Positions 55,673-64,000 of a stretch of DNA of 64,000 bases are shown here, piece by piece. Both the position numbers and the translations under genes were made by a program. The first letter of the stretch is position 1. Each line of letters starts with the position of its first letter. Origin of the DNA: Bacillus sp. 123MFChir2 (GTDB taxonomy: Bacteria; Bacillota; Bacilli; Bacillales; Bacillaceae_G); the NCBI RefSeq assembly GCF_000383235.1, contig NZ_KB910937.1:1-64000 (forward strand). The letters run 5' to 3'. The notes below the pieces were generated by a model. That model ran no database searches, was not told the origin of the DNA, and saw only the letters and a program-made list of their open reading frames with translations.

Positions 55673-56287
55673 GGCAATGCCAACTCGTTTTTTATAATGA
55701 ATATCATGATAGAGTAGTTGATAAGCAAAATGGGCTGTATCTCCAACTGTGATCTTCATACCATCTAGCGGTAACACATCTTCTTCAGTACGATAAATAG
55801 CTGTTTCTTTTCCATCTATTAAGTGTGTTGGACAGACAATCGTCCATTGTAATTTACTATTCGCTAAAGCTAAATAGGCCACTACATGGTCTTCCGCTGC
55901 AGCTGTTGTCTTTCGACGTGATTCACTAGATTGAAAGCGATATAATTGCGGATTCACACGTGACTGCAAAATTCCAGCCGTTCCAATTGTTATAATCCTT
56001 ATAATCCCTTCTTCGTTCATAGCGTCTATAATATGTGGCAAACTTTTTGATAACGTGCTGTTTCCATCGGTACCAAGTGCACTAATTACAACATCTGCTC
56101 CCCTTGCACACTCTTTCACATCTTCTTCATTCCATACATTTCCTTCTATTACACGAAAATTCTCATGTTGTATTTGTAGCTTCTCTTTATTTCTCACAAG
56201 CGCGGTCACCTTATGATTATCCTGTAATGCAAATTTTAAGATTCCAACTCCAACTCGACCTGTTGCCCCAAATAAACATATATTCAT
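55667..56287 (-). CDS. NAD(P)-binding protein, atypical SDR (NmrA/BVR-B-like)
   Basis: Protein of 206 residues. N-terminal GxxGxxG nucleotide motif ICLFGATGRVGVGIL at residues 3-17, acidic/basic selector VTALVRNKEKL, and VVISALGTDGNS near 68. The canonical YxxxK is not evident. It is of the NAD(P)H-binding (PF13460) type, often a flavin reductase or regulatory sensor. ATG preceded by AAAGGA. Single gene. Confidence 0.85.
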   Translation of the reverse strand: MNICLFGATGRVGVGILKFALQDNHKVTALVRNKEKLQIQHENFRVIEGNVWNEEDVKECARGADVVISALGTDGNSTLSKSLPHIIDAMNEEGIIRIITIGTAGILQSRVNPQLYRFQSSESRRKTTAAAEDHVVAYLALANSKLQWTIVCPTHLIDGKETAIYRTEEDVLPLDGMKITVGDTAHFAYQLLYHDIHYKKRVGIAY

Positions 56288-56342
56288 ACTAACTCACATC
56301 CTTTCACTCTCTCTATTATTTATGAAGCAACAAAAATATACA

Positions 56343-56379
56343 ACAAAAAAGCTTTCTCATTGATCGAGAAAGCTTCTAT
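56343..56379 (-). terminator. Terminator of the small lipoprotein gene
   Basis: AAAGCTTTCTC / GAGAAAGCTT stem and A/T tracts. Confidence 0.8.
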
Positions 56380-56392
56380 CATCATATAACAA

Positions 56393-56587
56393 TTATTTCT
56401 TTTCAGTAGAGCTTGAAGAACTATCTTTCGAGTTTTTATCTTTTACTCCCCCACTTGTTTCTTTATCCGTTGTCTTATCTTCTTGTTGCGTCGTCTCTTC
56501 TTTCTTTTCCTCACTTTTACTACAACCTACCACAAATAAAGAACTAGCAATTGCAACTGCAGTTAACGATTTAACATATTTATTCAT
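56393..56587 (-). CDS. Small lipoprotein, low-complexity
   Basis: Protein of 64 residues. A signal peptide ends in the lipobox VVGC at residues 19-22, followed by a Lys/Glu/Thr/Ser-rich low-complexity tail (SKSEEKKEETTQQEDKTTD). It should be tethered to the outer membrane face. The ATG at 56587 follows AGGGGG. No known function. Confidence 0.72.
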   Translation of the reverse strand: MNKYVKSLTAVAIASSLFVVGCSKSEEKKEETTQQEDKTTDKETSGGVKDKNSKDSSSSSTEKK

Positions 56588-56719
56588 TTGCTTATCCCCC
56601 TTTTGATAGAATATGTACATTCTCATATTACTTCTCTTTTTTAAAGGAAATATTATAGATTAGTAAAGAAATAGTAAATCATTGTTAATTTTAACTATAT
56701 ATAAATCCAAATCAAAAAC

Positions 56720-56822
56720 CTGACATAAACCCCTTTTCTTTTTAGATGGTCGAGAGCGTCTGGCCATGCATAGAAGCGGTCATGGTGTATTCTGTATAGC
56801 AATGACTTATATGTCAAACATT
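56720..56822. repeat. Dispersed intergenic repeat, copy B (short)
   Basis: GACATAAACCCCTTTTCTTTTTA, then CGAGAGCGTCTGGCCATGCATAG and AGCGGTCA, then TATTCTGTATAGCA and ACTTATATGTCAAA (quoted in parts). It matches copy C at 57992 but lacks the middle of about 60 bases. It fills the gene-free gap between the lipoprotein gene and the 56960 gene. Confidence 0.7.
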
Positions 56823-56933
56823 AAAACGGTTTTATATATAACACTTTAATTCATACGATTGCGATACTAATTAGATTTTGTCTTTTGAAGATATAGCGAC
56901 TCAGAAACGTAGAATTTCAACAAAATAAGTACA

Positions 56934-56964
56934 AAAAGACAGCGATAACGCTGTCTTTTTCACC
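56934..56964 (-). terminator. Terminator of the 56960 gene
   Basis: AAAGACAGCG / CGCTGTCTTT stem with short loop, overlapping the gene end. Confidence 0.85.
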
Positions 56965-57418
56965 CATATTTTTCTTCATCCATTATTGTTTGTATGCTAT
57001 ATTCTTTTTTCATCACATATTGCCATACACTGTACGCATTTCGATTCATTTTCAAAAAACAACTTTCTAAAAAAGAGCGAAATTCTGGATTTGCTACTTG
57101 AATTGCTACTTGCGCATATTCAAGTGCCAACCGTTTTAAATATGAAATATACGAAAAAGCAATTTCTATATCATCTTTTTGACCATTATAGTTAGTATGT
57201 ACTATTTCCATTGAGGATGAAGTTGAATACTGGCCAATGATATGCTGCACATTTTCACCTTCTTGAAAGTTAATCTGTTCATTGTATGCCTGCAATAAAT
57301 ATGGTAAATGTTGTTGTAACAATTCTTTTAATTCATGATCTCGTACTTCTTTCATATATTCACCAATCACACATATTACTTCATAACTATAATCCATGAG
57401 CTCTTCAATATGGTCCAT
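56960..57418 (-). CDS. Helical protein resembling spore coat CotF-like proteins
   Basis: Protein of 152 residues, almost fully helical, about four helices (MDYSYEVICVIGEYMKEV, LKELLQQHLPYLLQAY, YISYLKRLALEYAQVAI, FLESCFLKMNRNAYSVWQYV). The ending around MNRNAYSVWQYVM with Tyr and Trp resembles the ferritin-like Coat F family. This is a weak match and the function is uncertain. The 57419-57801 gap upstream is gene-free and AT-rich; I see nothing else in it. Confidence 0.55.
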   Translation of the reverse strand: MDHIEELMDYSYEVICVIGEYMKEVRDHELKELLQQHLPYLLQAYNEQINFQEGENVQHIIGQYSTSSSMEIVHTNYNGQKDDIEIAFSYISYLKRLALEYAQVAIQVANPEFRSFLESCFLKMNRNAYSVWQYVMKKEYSIQTIMDEEKYG

Positions 57419-57801
57419 TCAATATTTCCCCCTTTCAACTGATATGTATGCTCTAAATAGAACGACAGAACTGTTGTGAATCTTATAAAACTCCCCTATA
57501 CTTATGTTTTCAAAAATTGTTTTGTTTGCTGAAAATCCATATACAAATCCATCATCAATAAAAGTCACTTTTCCATGAAAAAATCCATCTCAATATTGAT
57601 ATACTTCCGCTCTAGAGCCTCGTAATTTATACAGCATGTTTTAATAACAAAGCAGCAATATGAAATCATCATTCTTATATGTTTCCTTCCCCCTCTATCC
57701 CTATACAAAAAAAAACGTCTTTACATGACATATATCCCAGTCACATCATTATAAAACTGCATATTGTATTATGTACCTTAAAACAAAAGGAGGAAAAAAC
57801 A

Positions 57802-57891
57802 ATGGGCTTTGGAAGTCACGGCGGCGGGTTTGCATTAGTTGTTGTATTATTTATCCTCTTAATTATTGTTGGTGCTGCTTGTTTTTGCTAA
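57802..57891 (+). CDS. YjcZ family sporulation-related small membrane protein
   Basis: Protein of 29 residues: MGFGSHGGGFALVVVLF... then a hydrophobic stretch to the end IVGAACFC. The glycine-rich start followed by a single membrane helix (FALVVVLFILLIIVGAAC) is the YjcZ/YczN pattern found in spore-formers. AAAGGAGG lies nine bases before the ATG. Many paralogues exist in B. cereus-group genomes. Followed by a terminator. Confidence 0.88.
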   Translation: MGFGSHGGGFALVVVLFILLIIVGAACFC

Positions 57892-57937
57892 CTAGCAATC
57901 CGCTCCATACAACTCTTATGTAGACAAAAAAACTATG

Positions 57938-57973
57938 AAAAAGAACATCTAATGTTTAGATGTTCTTTTTCTA
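57938..57973 (+). terminator. Terminator after the YjcZ-like gene
   Basis: AAAGAACATCTAA / TTAGATGTTCTTT stem with T run. Confidence 0.88.
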
Positions 57974-57991
57974 TATATACAAGTTAAAAAA

Positions 57992-58152
57992 ACGACATAA
58001 AAAGACCCTTTCTTTTTATACAGACGAGAGCATCTGGTCATGCATAGCAACGTCAGGACCTTTTCCTACCACATATAATGTTAAAAACAAAAGCCGGAAG
58101 CAAGTAGCGATTATGTTGTATTCTGCATAGCAGCAACTTATAAGTCAAAAAA
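57992..58152. repeat. Dispersed intergenic repeat, copy C
   Basis: GACATAAAAAGACCCTTTC, then CGAGAGCATCTGG and CATGCATAG, then a middle CCTTTTCCTACC..AACAAAAGCCGGAAGC like copies A and D, and an end GCAGCAACTTATAAGTC. It therefore links the short copy B with the longer copies A and D. It fills the gap before the YcgQ-like gene end at 58256. Confidence 0.75.
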
Positions 58153-58255
58153 TTAAAATAGATATGGATATATACATTTATAATGATAAGGTGAAATTTT
58201 AAACAACAGGAGTCCCCCTTATCTACTTTACATCTATAAATAGAAGCCGATTTTA

Positions 58256-59125
58256 TCAATCGGCTCCTCGGTATACATATTGTTCTTTTGGAGATTCTAC
58301 TGTATTCCACTTTGTAACTTCTAATACAGGGATGTTTGCGTGAAATGGCTGATAAAACTCTGTTGAAATTGTTCCTTCAACTTGAATCCACTCATCACTT
58401 TTCCACTGGGCATCTTCAGGTTTCTTGACCAGCATGCCATACACACCCGAATCAGCAACGCAGTGAATAATTCCAAAACGAAATAAAAAATACTGTTCTT
58501 TTTTAGCAGAATCATCACGAAAAACAAAACCTTTAAAAGAAATTGTTTTACCTGTAAATTCACCAGGATAGTTATAAACAACTTCCATTCCTTTTAAAAA
58601 GTTTGTATCATCTAAAGCAATTTTATCTTTTGTCACAAATTTCTTCTTCTCTTTTTCCATAACTTCCCGATATCCCTCTTTTGCATAATATATGCTCGTA
58701 TCAGGTCTTAAAAACTGCCGATTCATAAATGGGTCCTTACTTTCTGGCTGTGCAACTGGGAAGTGAAATCCTTTTGCTTTTACGATATCAGAATCTAACG
58801 TTGCAATCGGAAAAAAGAGTCCTGAAATAATTGGAAAACAAAATAGTGTACAGGCAATCGTACGTTTCCACCATGTATTTTCATCTTTTGAATGATCATG
58901 CCCACAGTGGCTTTCATTACACCCGCATTCATGGTCGTGTTGATGTTTACTATGCTCTTTTTGAAATACAATAATCATTTGAATCACAGTTAGAAATCCT
59001 AAAATAATTGCTGCTGTTTTTGATAAATACGCATATTTCATATTAATATATTTTGTAATATCACCAGAAATATGAAGTTGTGCCAACAAAATTGTAAATC
59101 CTAGTAAAATATAAGCTCGAAACAT
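58256..59125 (-). CDS. ycgQ: YcgQ/TIGR03943 family protein, permease subunit with His-rich loop
   Basis: Protein of 289 residues. Four membrane helices in the N-terminal 120 residues flank a His/Cys-rich loop near residues 58-80 (HSKHQHDHECGCNESHCGHDH), which is a likely metal-binding site (quoted in part). The C-terminal half is soluble with an OB-like fold (WIQVEGTISTEFY). The gene is 3 bases downstream of the YcgR-like permease gene. In B. subtilis ycgR and ycgQ are adjacent. The His-rich loop is compatible with zinc or nickel handling; this is inference. Confidence 0.85.
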   Translation of the reverse strand: MFRAYILLGFTILLAQLHISGDITKYINMKYAYLSKTAAIILGFLTVIQMIIVFQKEHSKHQHDHECGCNESHCGHDHSKDENTWWKRTIACTLFCFPIISGLFFPIATLDSDIVKAKGFHFPVAQPESKDPFMNRQFLRPDTSIYYAKEGYREVMEKEKKKFVTKDKIALDDTNFLKGMEVVYNYPGEFTGKTISFKGFVFRDDSAKKEQYFLFRFGIIHCVADSGVYGMLVKKPEDAQWKSDEWIQVEGTISTEFYQPFHANIPVLEVTKWNTVESPKEQYVYRGAD

Positions 59126-59128
59126 CTA

Positions 59129-60025
59129 TTACCACCCCATCATATAAATGAGTAGTGAGCTTGCATAAACAACAACTGTAATTAAAACAACCACTACAAT
59201 AACAAAACGTGTTTTAAAAGTTGCAAGCATCATAAACATATTTTTAATATCTACCATCGGTCCGTATACAAGAAACGCAACGAGAGACGCTGTTGAAAAT
59301 GTACTTTGGAATGAAGATGCGATAAACGCATCAGCTTCTGAACATAATGATAAAATAAATGCAAGTCCCATCATAACAATTGGTGAAGAATACGGTCCTT
59401 GTCCAATTGCAAGGAGTGTTGAAGTCTTCACAAAAGTTTGTACACTTGCCGCAATAAGAGCACCAATAATTAAAAATTTCCCCATTGAGAAAAACTCTTC
59501 GACAGCATGTGTACATACATCCCAAAATTTTTCACGGAATGGTCGATTATGATTTACCACTGGAAAATTAGTATTCCGTAGTTGATGATCTTTAAACATA
59601 AACGATAAGACAAGACCCACAATAACAGCGACAACAATTGCGGCAATAGCGCGATACCAAACCATATGCATACTGCTACCAAATGCAACATATGTCGCAA
59701 ATAAAACGACAGGATTAATAATCGGTCCAGTCAGCATAAAGGCAATCCCTGCATATGGTGGCACGCCTTTCCCGATAAGGCGCCGAACGATTGGGACAAT
59801 TCCACATTCACACCCTGGGAACATCATCCCTAGAAAAACTGCTAATAAGACAGATAGAAAACGGTTTTTTGGCATCCACCTTGCTACCATATCTTCTGTC
59901 ACAAACATTTGAATGAATCCTGAAATAAATACACCAATTAATACAAATGGCAATGCCTCAATTAAAATTGAAATAAAAATCGTATTCATTTGCAGGAACG
60001 CTTTTGGTAAATGAAATATTTCCAT
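59129..60025 (-). CDS. ycgR: YcgR-like permease (DUF318/ArsP-1-type)
   Basis: Protein of 298 residues with about eight hydrophobic segments. Family motifs MMFPGCECGIVPIVRRL near residue 80 and LTGPIINPVVL near 108 recur as SLCSEADAFIASSFQ near 218, an internal duplication typical of this permease family (also ArsP). The Cys residues of PGCECG could bind metal. The ATG at 60025 follows GGGGGATATG; the upstream in-frame start is weaker. Cotranscribed with ycgQ. Confidence 0.87.
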   Translation of the reverse strand: MEIFHLPKAFLQMNTIFISILIEALPFVLIGVFISGFIQMFVTEDMVARWMPKNRFLSVLLAVFLGMMFPGCECGIVPIVRRLIGKGVPPYAGIAFMLTGPIINPVVLFATYVAFGSSMHMVWYRAIAAIVVAVIVGLVLSFMFKDHQLRNTNFPVVNHNRPFREKFWDVCTHAVEEFFSMGKFLIIGALIAASVQTFVKTSTLLAIGQGPYSSPIVMMGLAFILSLCSEADAFIASSFQSTFSTASLVAFLVYGPMVDIKNMFMMLATFKTRFVIVVVVLITVVVYASSLLIYMMGW

Positions 60026-60186
60026 GATGCATATCCCCCATCTTTTCATTAACAATATGTAATTGTAACTGGAATCCGTAGATTGAACAAGTAGTTATAA
60101 AAATTAACCTAAATGTTATATTATACATGTTTCATTTCATAAATTAATGAACAGCAGTGTACAAAAATGCAAACTTCTCAATACTT

Positions 60187-60226
60187 TAAAGCAAAAAAGC
60201 TGTTTTGGAAATGTCCCAAAACAGCT
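60187..60226 (-). terminator. Terminator of the CorA-like gene
   Basis: AAAGCTGTTTTGG / CCAAAACAGCTG stem just past the gene end. Confidence 0.85.
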
Positions 60227-60236
60227 GAATTTCATA

Positions 60237-61178
60237 TTAAAAATAACGTTTCTTCCAAAAAACAAAGGCCATTAAGCAAGATAATATTGCCGATATTATC
60301 ATAGCCATTAAAAAACCATGAGGATTTTCACTTAAAGGAACTGGAACATTCATTCCAAAAAAACTGGAAACCATTGTTGGTACTGATAATATGATTGTCA
60401 TAGAAGTTAAAAACTTCATTACACTGTTTAAATTATTAGAAATGACAGAACTAAATGTATTCATCATACCACTTAAAATATGGCTATATATTTCGGCCAT
60501 CTCAATTGCCTGCTTATTTTCGATTAATACATCTTCAAGTAAATCTTGATCATCTTCATACATTTTCAAAAATGTATTATTTCGCATTAATTTTTGAATT
60601 ACAATTTTATTTGCCTTTAAAGATGTCGTAAAGTACACTAAGCTTTTTTCAAGCCCTAATAACGTAAAAATCTCTTTATTTTTCATCGATTTATTGAGCT
60701 CATGCTCTAAATCCGTTGTTTTTCGATTAATCTGTTTTAAATAACGTAAATAATAGGTAGAAATCGTATATAAGAGCTGCAGTGCGAAACGTGTCTTCTT
60801 AAAAGTATAAAATTCTTTAATACGCTGATTAATAAAGCGTTCAAAAATCGGATTTTCTTCCAAACAAATTGTAACAAAACATTCCGGCATGACGATCATA
60901 CCAATCGGAATCGTATCATACATTGAGTTCCCTTCTTCGTCATGTCTAACTGTTGGAATATCGACGATAATTAAAGCATTATCATCTTCTTTTTCAATAC
61001 GCGAACGTTCTTCATCATCCAAGGGGTCTTTAATAAAGTCCAGTTCAACATTTAATGTTTGAACTAAAAATTGAATTTCTTCCTCCGTTGGATGGAGTAC
61101 ATTAATCCAGCAGCCCTTTTGAATTTCCTCGATCTCTTGTAGTTTTCCGTTTCGGTCTGTTAAATAAATATTTAACAT
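60237..61178 (-). CDS. corA: CorA-type magnesium transporter
   Basis: Protein of 313 residues. A large N-terminal cytoplasmic domain precedes two C-terminal membrane helices. The selectivity signature GMN stands at the end of the first helix (SSFFGMNVPVPL near residues 270-281). The periplasmic loop SENPHG and the second helix follow. It mediates Mg2+ (or Co2+/Ni2+) uptake. The gene is single with its own terminator. CorA paralogues with lower Mg preference are possible. Confidence 0.93.
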   Translation of the reverse strand: MLNIYLTDRNGKLQEIEEIQKGCWINVLHPTEEEIQFLVQTLNVELDFIKDPLDDEERSRIEKEDDNALIIVDIPTVRHDEEGNSMYDTIPIGMIVMPECFVTICLEENPIFERFINQRIKEFYTFKKTRFALQLLYTISTYYLRYLKQINRKTTDLEHELNKSMKNKEIFTLLGLEKSLVYFTTSLKANKIVIQKLMRNNTFLKMYEDDQDLLEDVLIENKQAIEMAEIYSHILSGMMNTFSSVISNNLNSVMKFLTSMTIILSVPTMVSSFFGMNVPVPLSENPHGFLMAMIISAILSCLMAFVFWKKRYF

Positions 61179-61331
61179 ACTATCACCCCGATTCTTTTTT
61201 ACATGTAGGAACCAACCTCACTTTGAAATAACAGCCTATTTTAAACCGCCATTTTCAGCATATGAAACAAATGAAAAGATTTCAATAGAAAATTGTTTTG
61301 AAAACGCTTTTCTTCACAAATTATTAAAATA

Positions 61332-61362
61332 GAAAAAGACAGAGCATCCTCTGTCTTTTATA
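61332..61362 (-). terminator. Terminator of the flippase gene
   Basis: AAAGACAGAG / CTCTGTCTTT stem with TTTTC run on the minus strand, beginning right at the gene end. Confidence 0.88.
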
Positions 61363-61366
61363 GACA

Positions 61367-62746
61367 TTATGTTGCCTTTATAACATATTTAGAAAGTATC
61401 CACAAGTTAAACGAAACAGAAACCGTATAACCAGCATACGTCGCAATAATAAAACTAATATAGTCAAATTGCGGAAGAAATACAATATTTAACACAATTT
61501 TTATCCCTATTCCTATAAACAAACCAATTATTGTTTTTCCCTGTTGATTAATCCCTTGTAGCATGGCTGCTGTTACAGCAAAGAGCGAAAATAATATACA
61601 CGCCGGGGCGTAATAGCGTAAAATCACACTTCCTAGCTCAGGATCATTTCCTGCCCCAAATAGTAATGTATATACTGGTTCTGCTAAAATTATCATTCCT
61701 AACGATGCCGGAATCGTTAGGAATACAACGAGCAAATTTGTTCTTGTAAAATGTTTATATAATAACTGGTCATTTTTGGCTGTATATGCCTTTGTCATCT
61801 CAGGAACGAGCGACATACTAAAAGCTGTAGCAACCGAAACTGGAATTAACACAACCATTTGTACAAGCCCAATCACAGCATTTATTTTTTCCGCTTCCCG
61901 CTGTAAATATCCCATTTGCATTAATAGCTTATTAATTGTAAATGTATCGATTGTTTGATACAAAGGAATTGCAAGACCAACAACAACAAATGGAATGGAG
62001 TATGCAAATAATTCTTTGTACAATGAGAAAAATGATTTTGTTGTTTGCGGAACACTCATATTTTCTTTTTTCTTTAGATGACGCCTTCTCTTTAAATAAT
62101 ATGCAATTAATATTCCAAGTCCTGATACAGCTCCTACAAAAGCACCAAACGTAGCAACTCCAACCGCCAACGCTGTTGATCCTTTATATATTTGAAGCAC
62201 TGCAAAACTTCCGATTAAGATTGTTAACATTCGAAAAAACTGTTCCACCACTACACTTAAAGCAGATGGCCCCATCGATTGAAACCCCTGAAAAAATCCA
62301 CGTAATAAGCTCATAGAAGGAACAATTAGTAAAGCAAAACTTACAATCTGAATATTATATGTAACAGCAGTTACACTATTACCCGTCTGATCTCCACTAT
62401 CAATAACAACCTTTGCAAGATAGGGAGCTAAACAGTATAACAATAAAAACGCTATAACTCCCATACACCCCATAAAAATAATCCCACTTTTTAATACTCG
62501 TTTTACCGTATAATAATCGTCTAATTCATTATATTTAGATACCATTTTGGAGACAGCTAAAGGAAGTCCCATCGTTGCGATACTAAGCATAATTGTATAA
62601 GGGCGATAAGCATATGTATATAATACATATCCTCCCGTTCCAACCATCGCTGTAAAAGGAATTACATATATAAAACCTAGCATTTTCGAAATCATCGTTG
62701 CCATTGTTAAAAAGAATGTTCCGCGTAAAAACGGTGACCCTTTCAT
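61367..62746 (-). CDS. MATE/MOP-type polysaccharide flippase (SpoVB/YkvU-like)
   Basis: Protein of 459 residues with about 12 membrane helices. Family-typical sequences are near the start (GTFFLTMATMISKMLGFIYVIP in part), then RGFFQGFQSMGPSALSVVVEQ and SFSLVPEMTKAYTA-like MSLVPEMTKAYT. It is shorter than SpoVB and MurJ/YtgP (over 500 residues) but similar to B. subtilis YkvU (about 445). It ends after helix 12 with a terminator directly behind, so no continuation in another frame is seen. Substrate probably a lipid-linked saccharide. Confidence 0.87.
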   Translation of the reverse strand: MKGSPFLRGTFFLTMATMISKMLGFIYVIPFTAMVGTGGYVLYTYAYRPYTIMLSIATMGLPLAVSKMVSKYNELDDYYTVKRVLKSGIIFMGCMGVIAFLLLYCLAPYLAKVVIDSGDQTGNSVTAVTYNIQIVSFALLIVPSMSLLRGFFQGFQSMGPSALSVVVEQFFRMLTILIGSFAVLQIYKGSTALAVGVATFGAFVGAVSGLGILIAYYLKRRRHLKKKENMSVPQTTKSFFSLYKELFAYSIPFVVVGLAIPLYQTIDTFTINKLLMQMGYLQREAEKINAVIGLVQMVVLIPVSVATAFSMSLVPEMTKAYTAKNDQLLYKHFTRTNLLVVFLTIPASLGMIILAEPVYTLLFGAGNDPELGSVILRYYAPACILFSLFAVTAAMLQGINQQGKTIIGLFIGIGIKIVLNIVFLPQFDYISFIIATYAGYTVSVSFNLWILSKYVIKAT

Positions 62747-62894
62747 GAAATTCCTCCGCTATACTGTTTTACTACACAATATGGACAACTTTCTACTTTT
62801 AGAACTTATATAAGATAAAACTTTAATCTCTCAGAACATTAAGATGTGGTCTTACTGTCCGCGAATAGTAAAATAAACGTAACTACCAAATTAC

Positions 62895-63142
62895 TTTATG
62901 AAAAACCGGCAGAAAAGCATTTCTTTTAAACGGGCGAGAGGGACTGGCGATGCATAGGAGCGGTCAAGGTCTTTTCCTGCCCCGTGCAAGGTTTGAAAAC
63001 AAAAGTAGACAATACGCGCAGGCTGCTGCCCTGTTTACATGACAGCAGCCTATATGCCAAAAAATAAATTTATAAGTAATAAAGAGACACATCTTCACTA
63101 GAATCATACCCTTTTCTAAAAGGCATAGCTGCGTAGTTACAA
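62895..63142. repeat. Dispersed intergenic repeat, copy D (long)
   Basis: Core CGAGAGGGACTGGCGATGCATAG and GCGGTCAAGG, middle CCTGCCCCGTGCAAGGTTTG, an end ACAGCAGCCTATATGCC and a 3' extension ATAGCTGCGTAGTTACAA as in copy A. It occupies most of the 430-base gap between the flippase gene and the DedA gene. Confidence 0.75.
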
Positions 63143-63179
63143 ATAAAGAAAGAAAAAAGCCAATGAAAATTCATTGACT

Positions 63180-63782
63180 TTAACGACCCGCTTTTCTTTT
63201 TTTCAATAATTTCATACCTATGTATACAGCAATAAAAAGGATCGCCCCTGCGATGAAATAATGCGTGTAGTCAGCAGCATATTCTTTAATATGACGCCAA
63301 TTCCCGCCAAGTTTTTCACCTAAATAAATAAACAGGATAGACCACGGAATAATCGCGAGTACTGTATATGCTGTAAATCTTTTTAGTGACATTTTCGCTA
63401 ATCCTGCTGGAATCGATATTGCATGACGTACAACTGGGATAAAGCGTGCAGAGAAAATTACGCCTGCACCATATCGCTTGAACCACTCTTCTGCTACATC
63501 TAAATGTTTCTTATTAATCAATATATATTTACCATATTTTTCAACAACCGGACGTCCGCCGTAATATCCAAGCCAATACAAGAAAATTTGCGCTAACGTT
63601 CCACCAATCGTCCCGGCAATTACTGCCCCAACGAAATTAATTTCTCCCTTAGCAACTAAATAGCCCGCGTAAGATAATACAATTTCACTCGGAATAATTT
63701 CGATCATAAGTCCTAGCGCAATTCCGGAATAGCCTAGACTTATAAAAAATTGTAGTAACTGTTCAATTAAATTTGCTAACAT
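63180..63782 (-). CDS. DedA/VTT family membrane protein
   Basis: Protein of 200 residues. Four to five membrane segments. The DedA signature is present: EIVLSYAGYLVAKGEIN with the conserved acidic residues (E29, E32), GGTLAQIFLYWLGYYGGR, and FSARFIPVVRHAISIPAG near residue 110. Relatives (UptA, PetA) flip undecaprenyl phosphate or phosphatidylethanolamine. AAGGAGATAA precedes the ATG. A single gene. Confidence 0.92.
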   Translation of the reverse strand: MLANLIEQLLQFFISLGYSGIALGLMIEIIPSEIVLSYAGYLVAKGEINFVGAVIAGTIGGTLAQIFLYWLGYYGGRPVVEKYGKYILINKKHLDVAEEWFKRYGAGVIFSARFIPVVRHAISIPAGLAKMSLKRFTAYTVLAIIPWSILFIYLGEKLGGNWRHIKEYAADYTHYFIAGAILFIAVYIGMKLLKKRKAGR

Positions 63783-63934
63783 TCTTCATTATCTCCTTTT
63801 TTCTACGCACACACACTTTCTTATTATTTCATAAAAATCTATCCTTGCCAATATGCTACTACTTTATAGTATAAAATTATGCAATAATAAAAAAACATAC
63901 TCACCATTTCTATTTCGAAAGGAGAAAGTGCACG

Positions 63935-63976
63935 ATGCAATATAGATTACTAGAAATTATTCCAAAAGACAAGTAA
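63935..63976 (+). other. Short ORF with strong ribosome binding site, possible truncated gene start
   Basis: AAAGGAG nine bases before an ATG that opens MQYRLLEIIPKDK and stops after 13 codons. The strong site and coding-like start suggest either a leader peptide or the beginning of a gene cut by a premature stop close to the right edge of the window. Confidence 0.3.
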
Positions 63977-64000
63977 GTTATATAAGATTTACTAATTCTT

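Noticed and set aside
61367-61400. Flippase suspected of C-terminal truncation
   Set aside because: A terminator follows directly, no other frame continues the protein and the length matches YkvU-type relatives.

Overview
The window looks like a chromosomal segment of a Bacillus cereus-group Firmicute. The grounds are an AT-rich, low-GC sequence, strong AGGAGG-type ribosome binding sites, frequent TTG/GTG starts, T-box leaders, spore-related genes (SpoIIP-like, GerW-like, YjcZ-like, YkvU/SpoVB-like) and several copies of dispersed intergenic repeats of the kind typical of this group. The order methyltransferase - bacilliredoxin - HEAT/NifU-N protein - HD hydrolase - glutathione peroxidase recalls the ypiP-yphP-ypgR-ypgQ-bsaA neighbourhood of B. 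subtilis. Some proteins seem divergent from B. anthracis/B. cereus as I remember them, so a deeper lineage (for example B. cytotoxicus) is possible; that is inference.

Layout. (1) 1-12.5 kb: the end of an IS3-family element, then three T-box-controlled aminoacyl-tRNA synthetase genes on the minus strand (archaeal-type AspRS, IleRS of the long type, ArgRS) with a 1402-residue TPR/C39-peptidase-like protein among them. The AspRS and IleRS genes are both frameshifted. (2) 12.5-24.4 kb: housekeeping and redox genes, nearly all minus strand (methyltransferase, BrxA, DCC protein, CvfC/YpgR, short SSB, Bax inhibitor-1 protein, ABC-F ATPase coupled to an HD hydrolase, DinB-like protein, LtaS, lipoprotein, Gpx). 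(3) 24.6-33.4 kb: small membrane protein, metallo-hydrolase, sigma-like factor with a coupled 36-residue ORF, quinone oxidoreductase, DEAD-box helicase, formate-tetrahydrofolate ligase, methyltransferase. (4) 33.5-43.7 kb: an accessory-looking stretch of short genes, five GNAT acetyltransferases, two overlapping ABC permeases without an ATPase, and a MocR-type regulator with an internal stop. (5) 43.7-51 kb: a cell-wall set with Alr2, two SpoIIP paralogues, SPFH plus NfeD, and a VanY-type carboxypeptidase. (6) 51-64 kb: a csaA remnant, CBS protein, a third orphan permease, CorC/HlyC membrane protein with an unusual hairpin-spaced translation start, YcgR/YcgQ-type pair, CorA, a flippase, DedA, and three of the four copies of one dispersed repeat family.

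Five loci are visibly broken (aspS2, ileS2, mocR, csaA and a small ORF near 33.6 kb). This is either real decay or, for the three with single small lesions, possible assembly error. No rRNA, tRNA, CRISPR array or prophage was seen. I found no complete, clearly new multi-gene system. The best leads are the T-box synthetase cluster, the palindrome between Shine-Dalgarno and TTG start at 53.8 kb, the operator-like palindrome at 26.6 kb, the region-4-less sigma factor pair and the dispersed repeat with a paired core.
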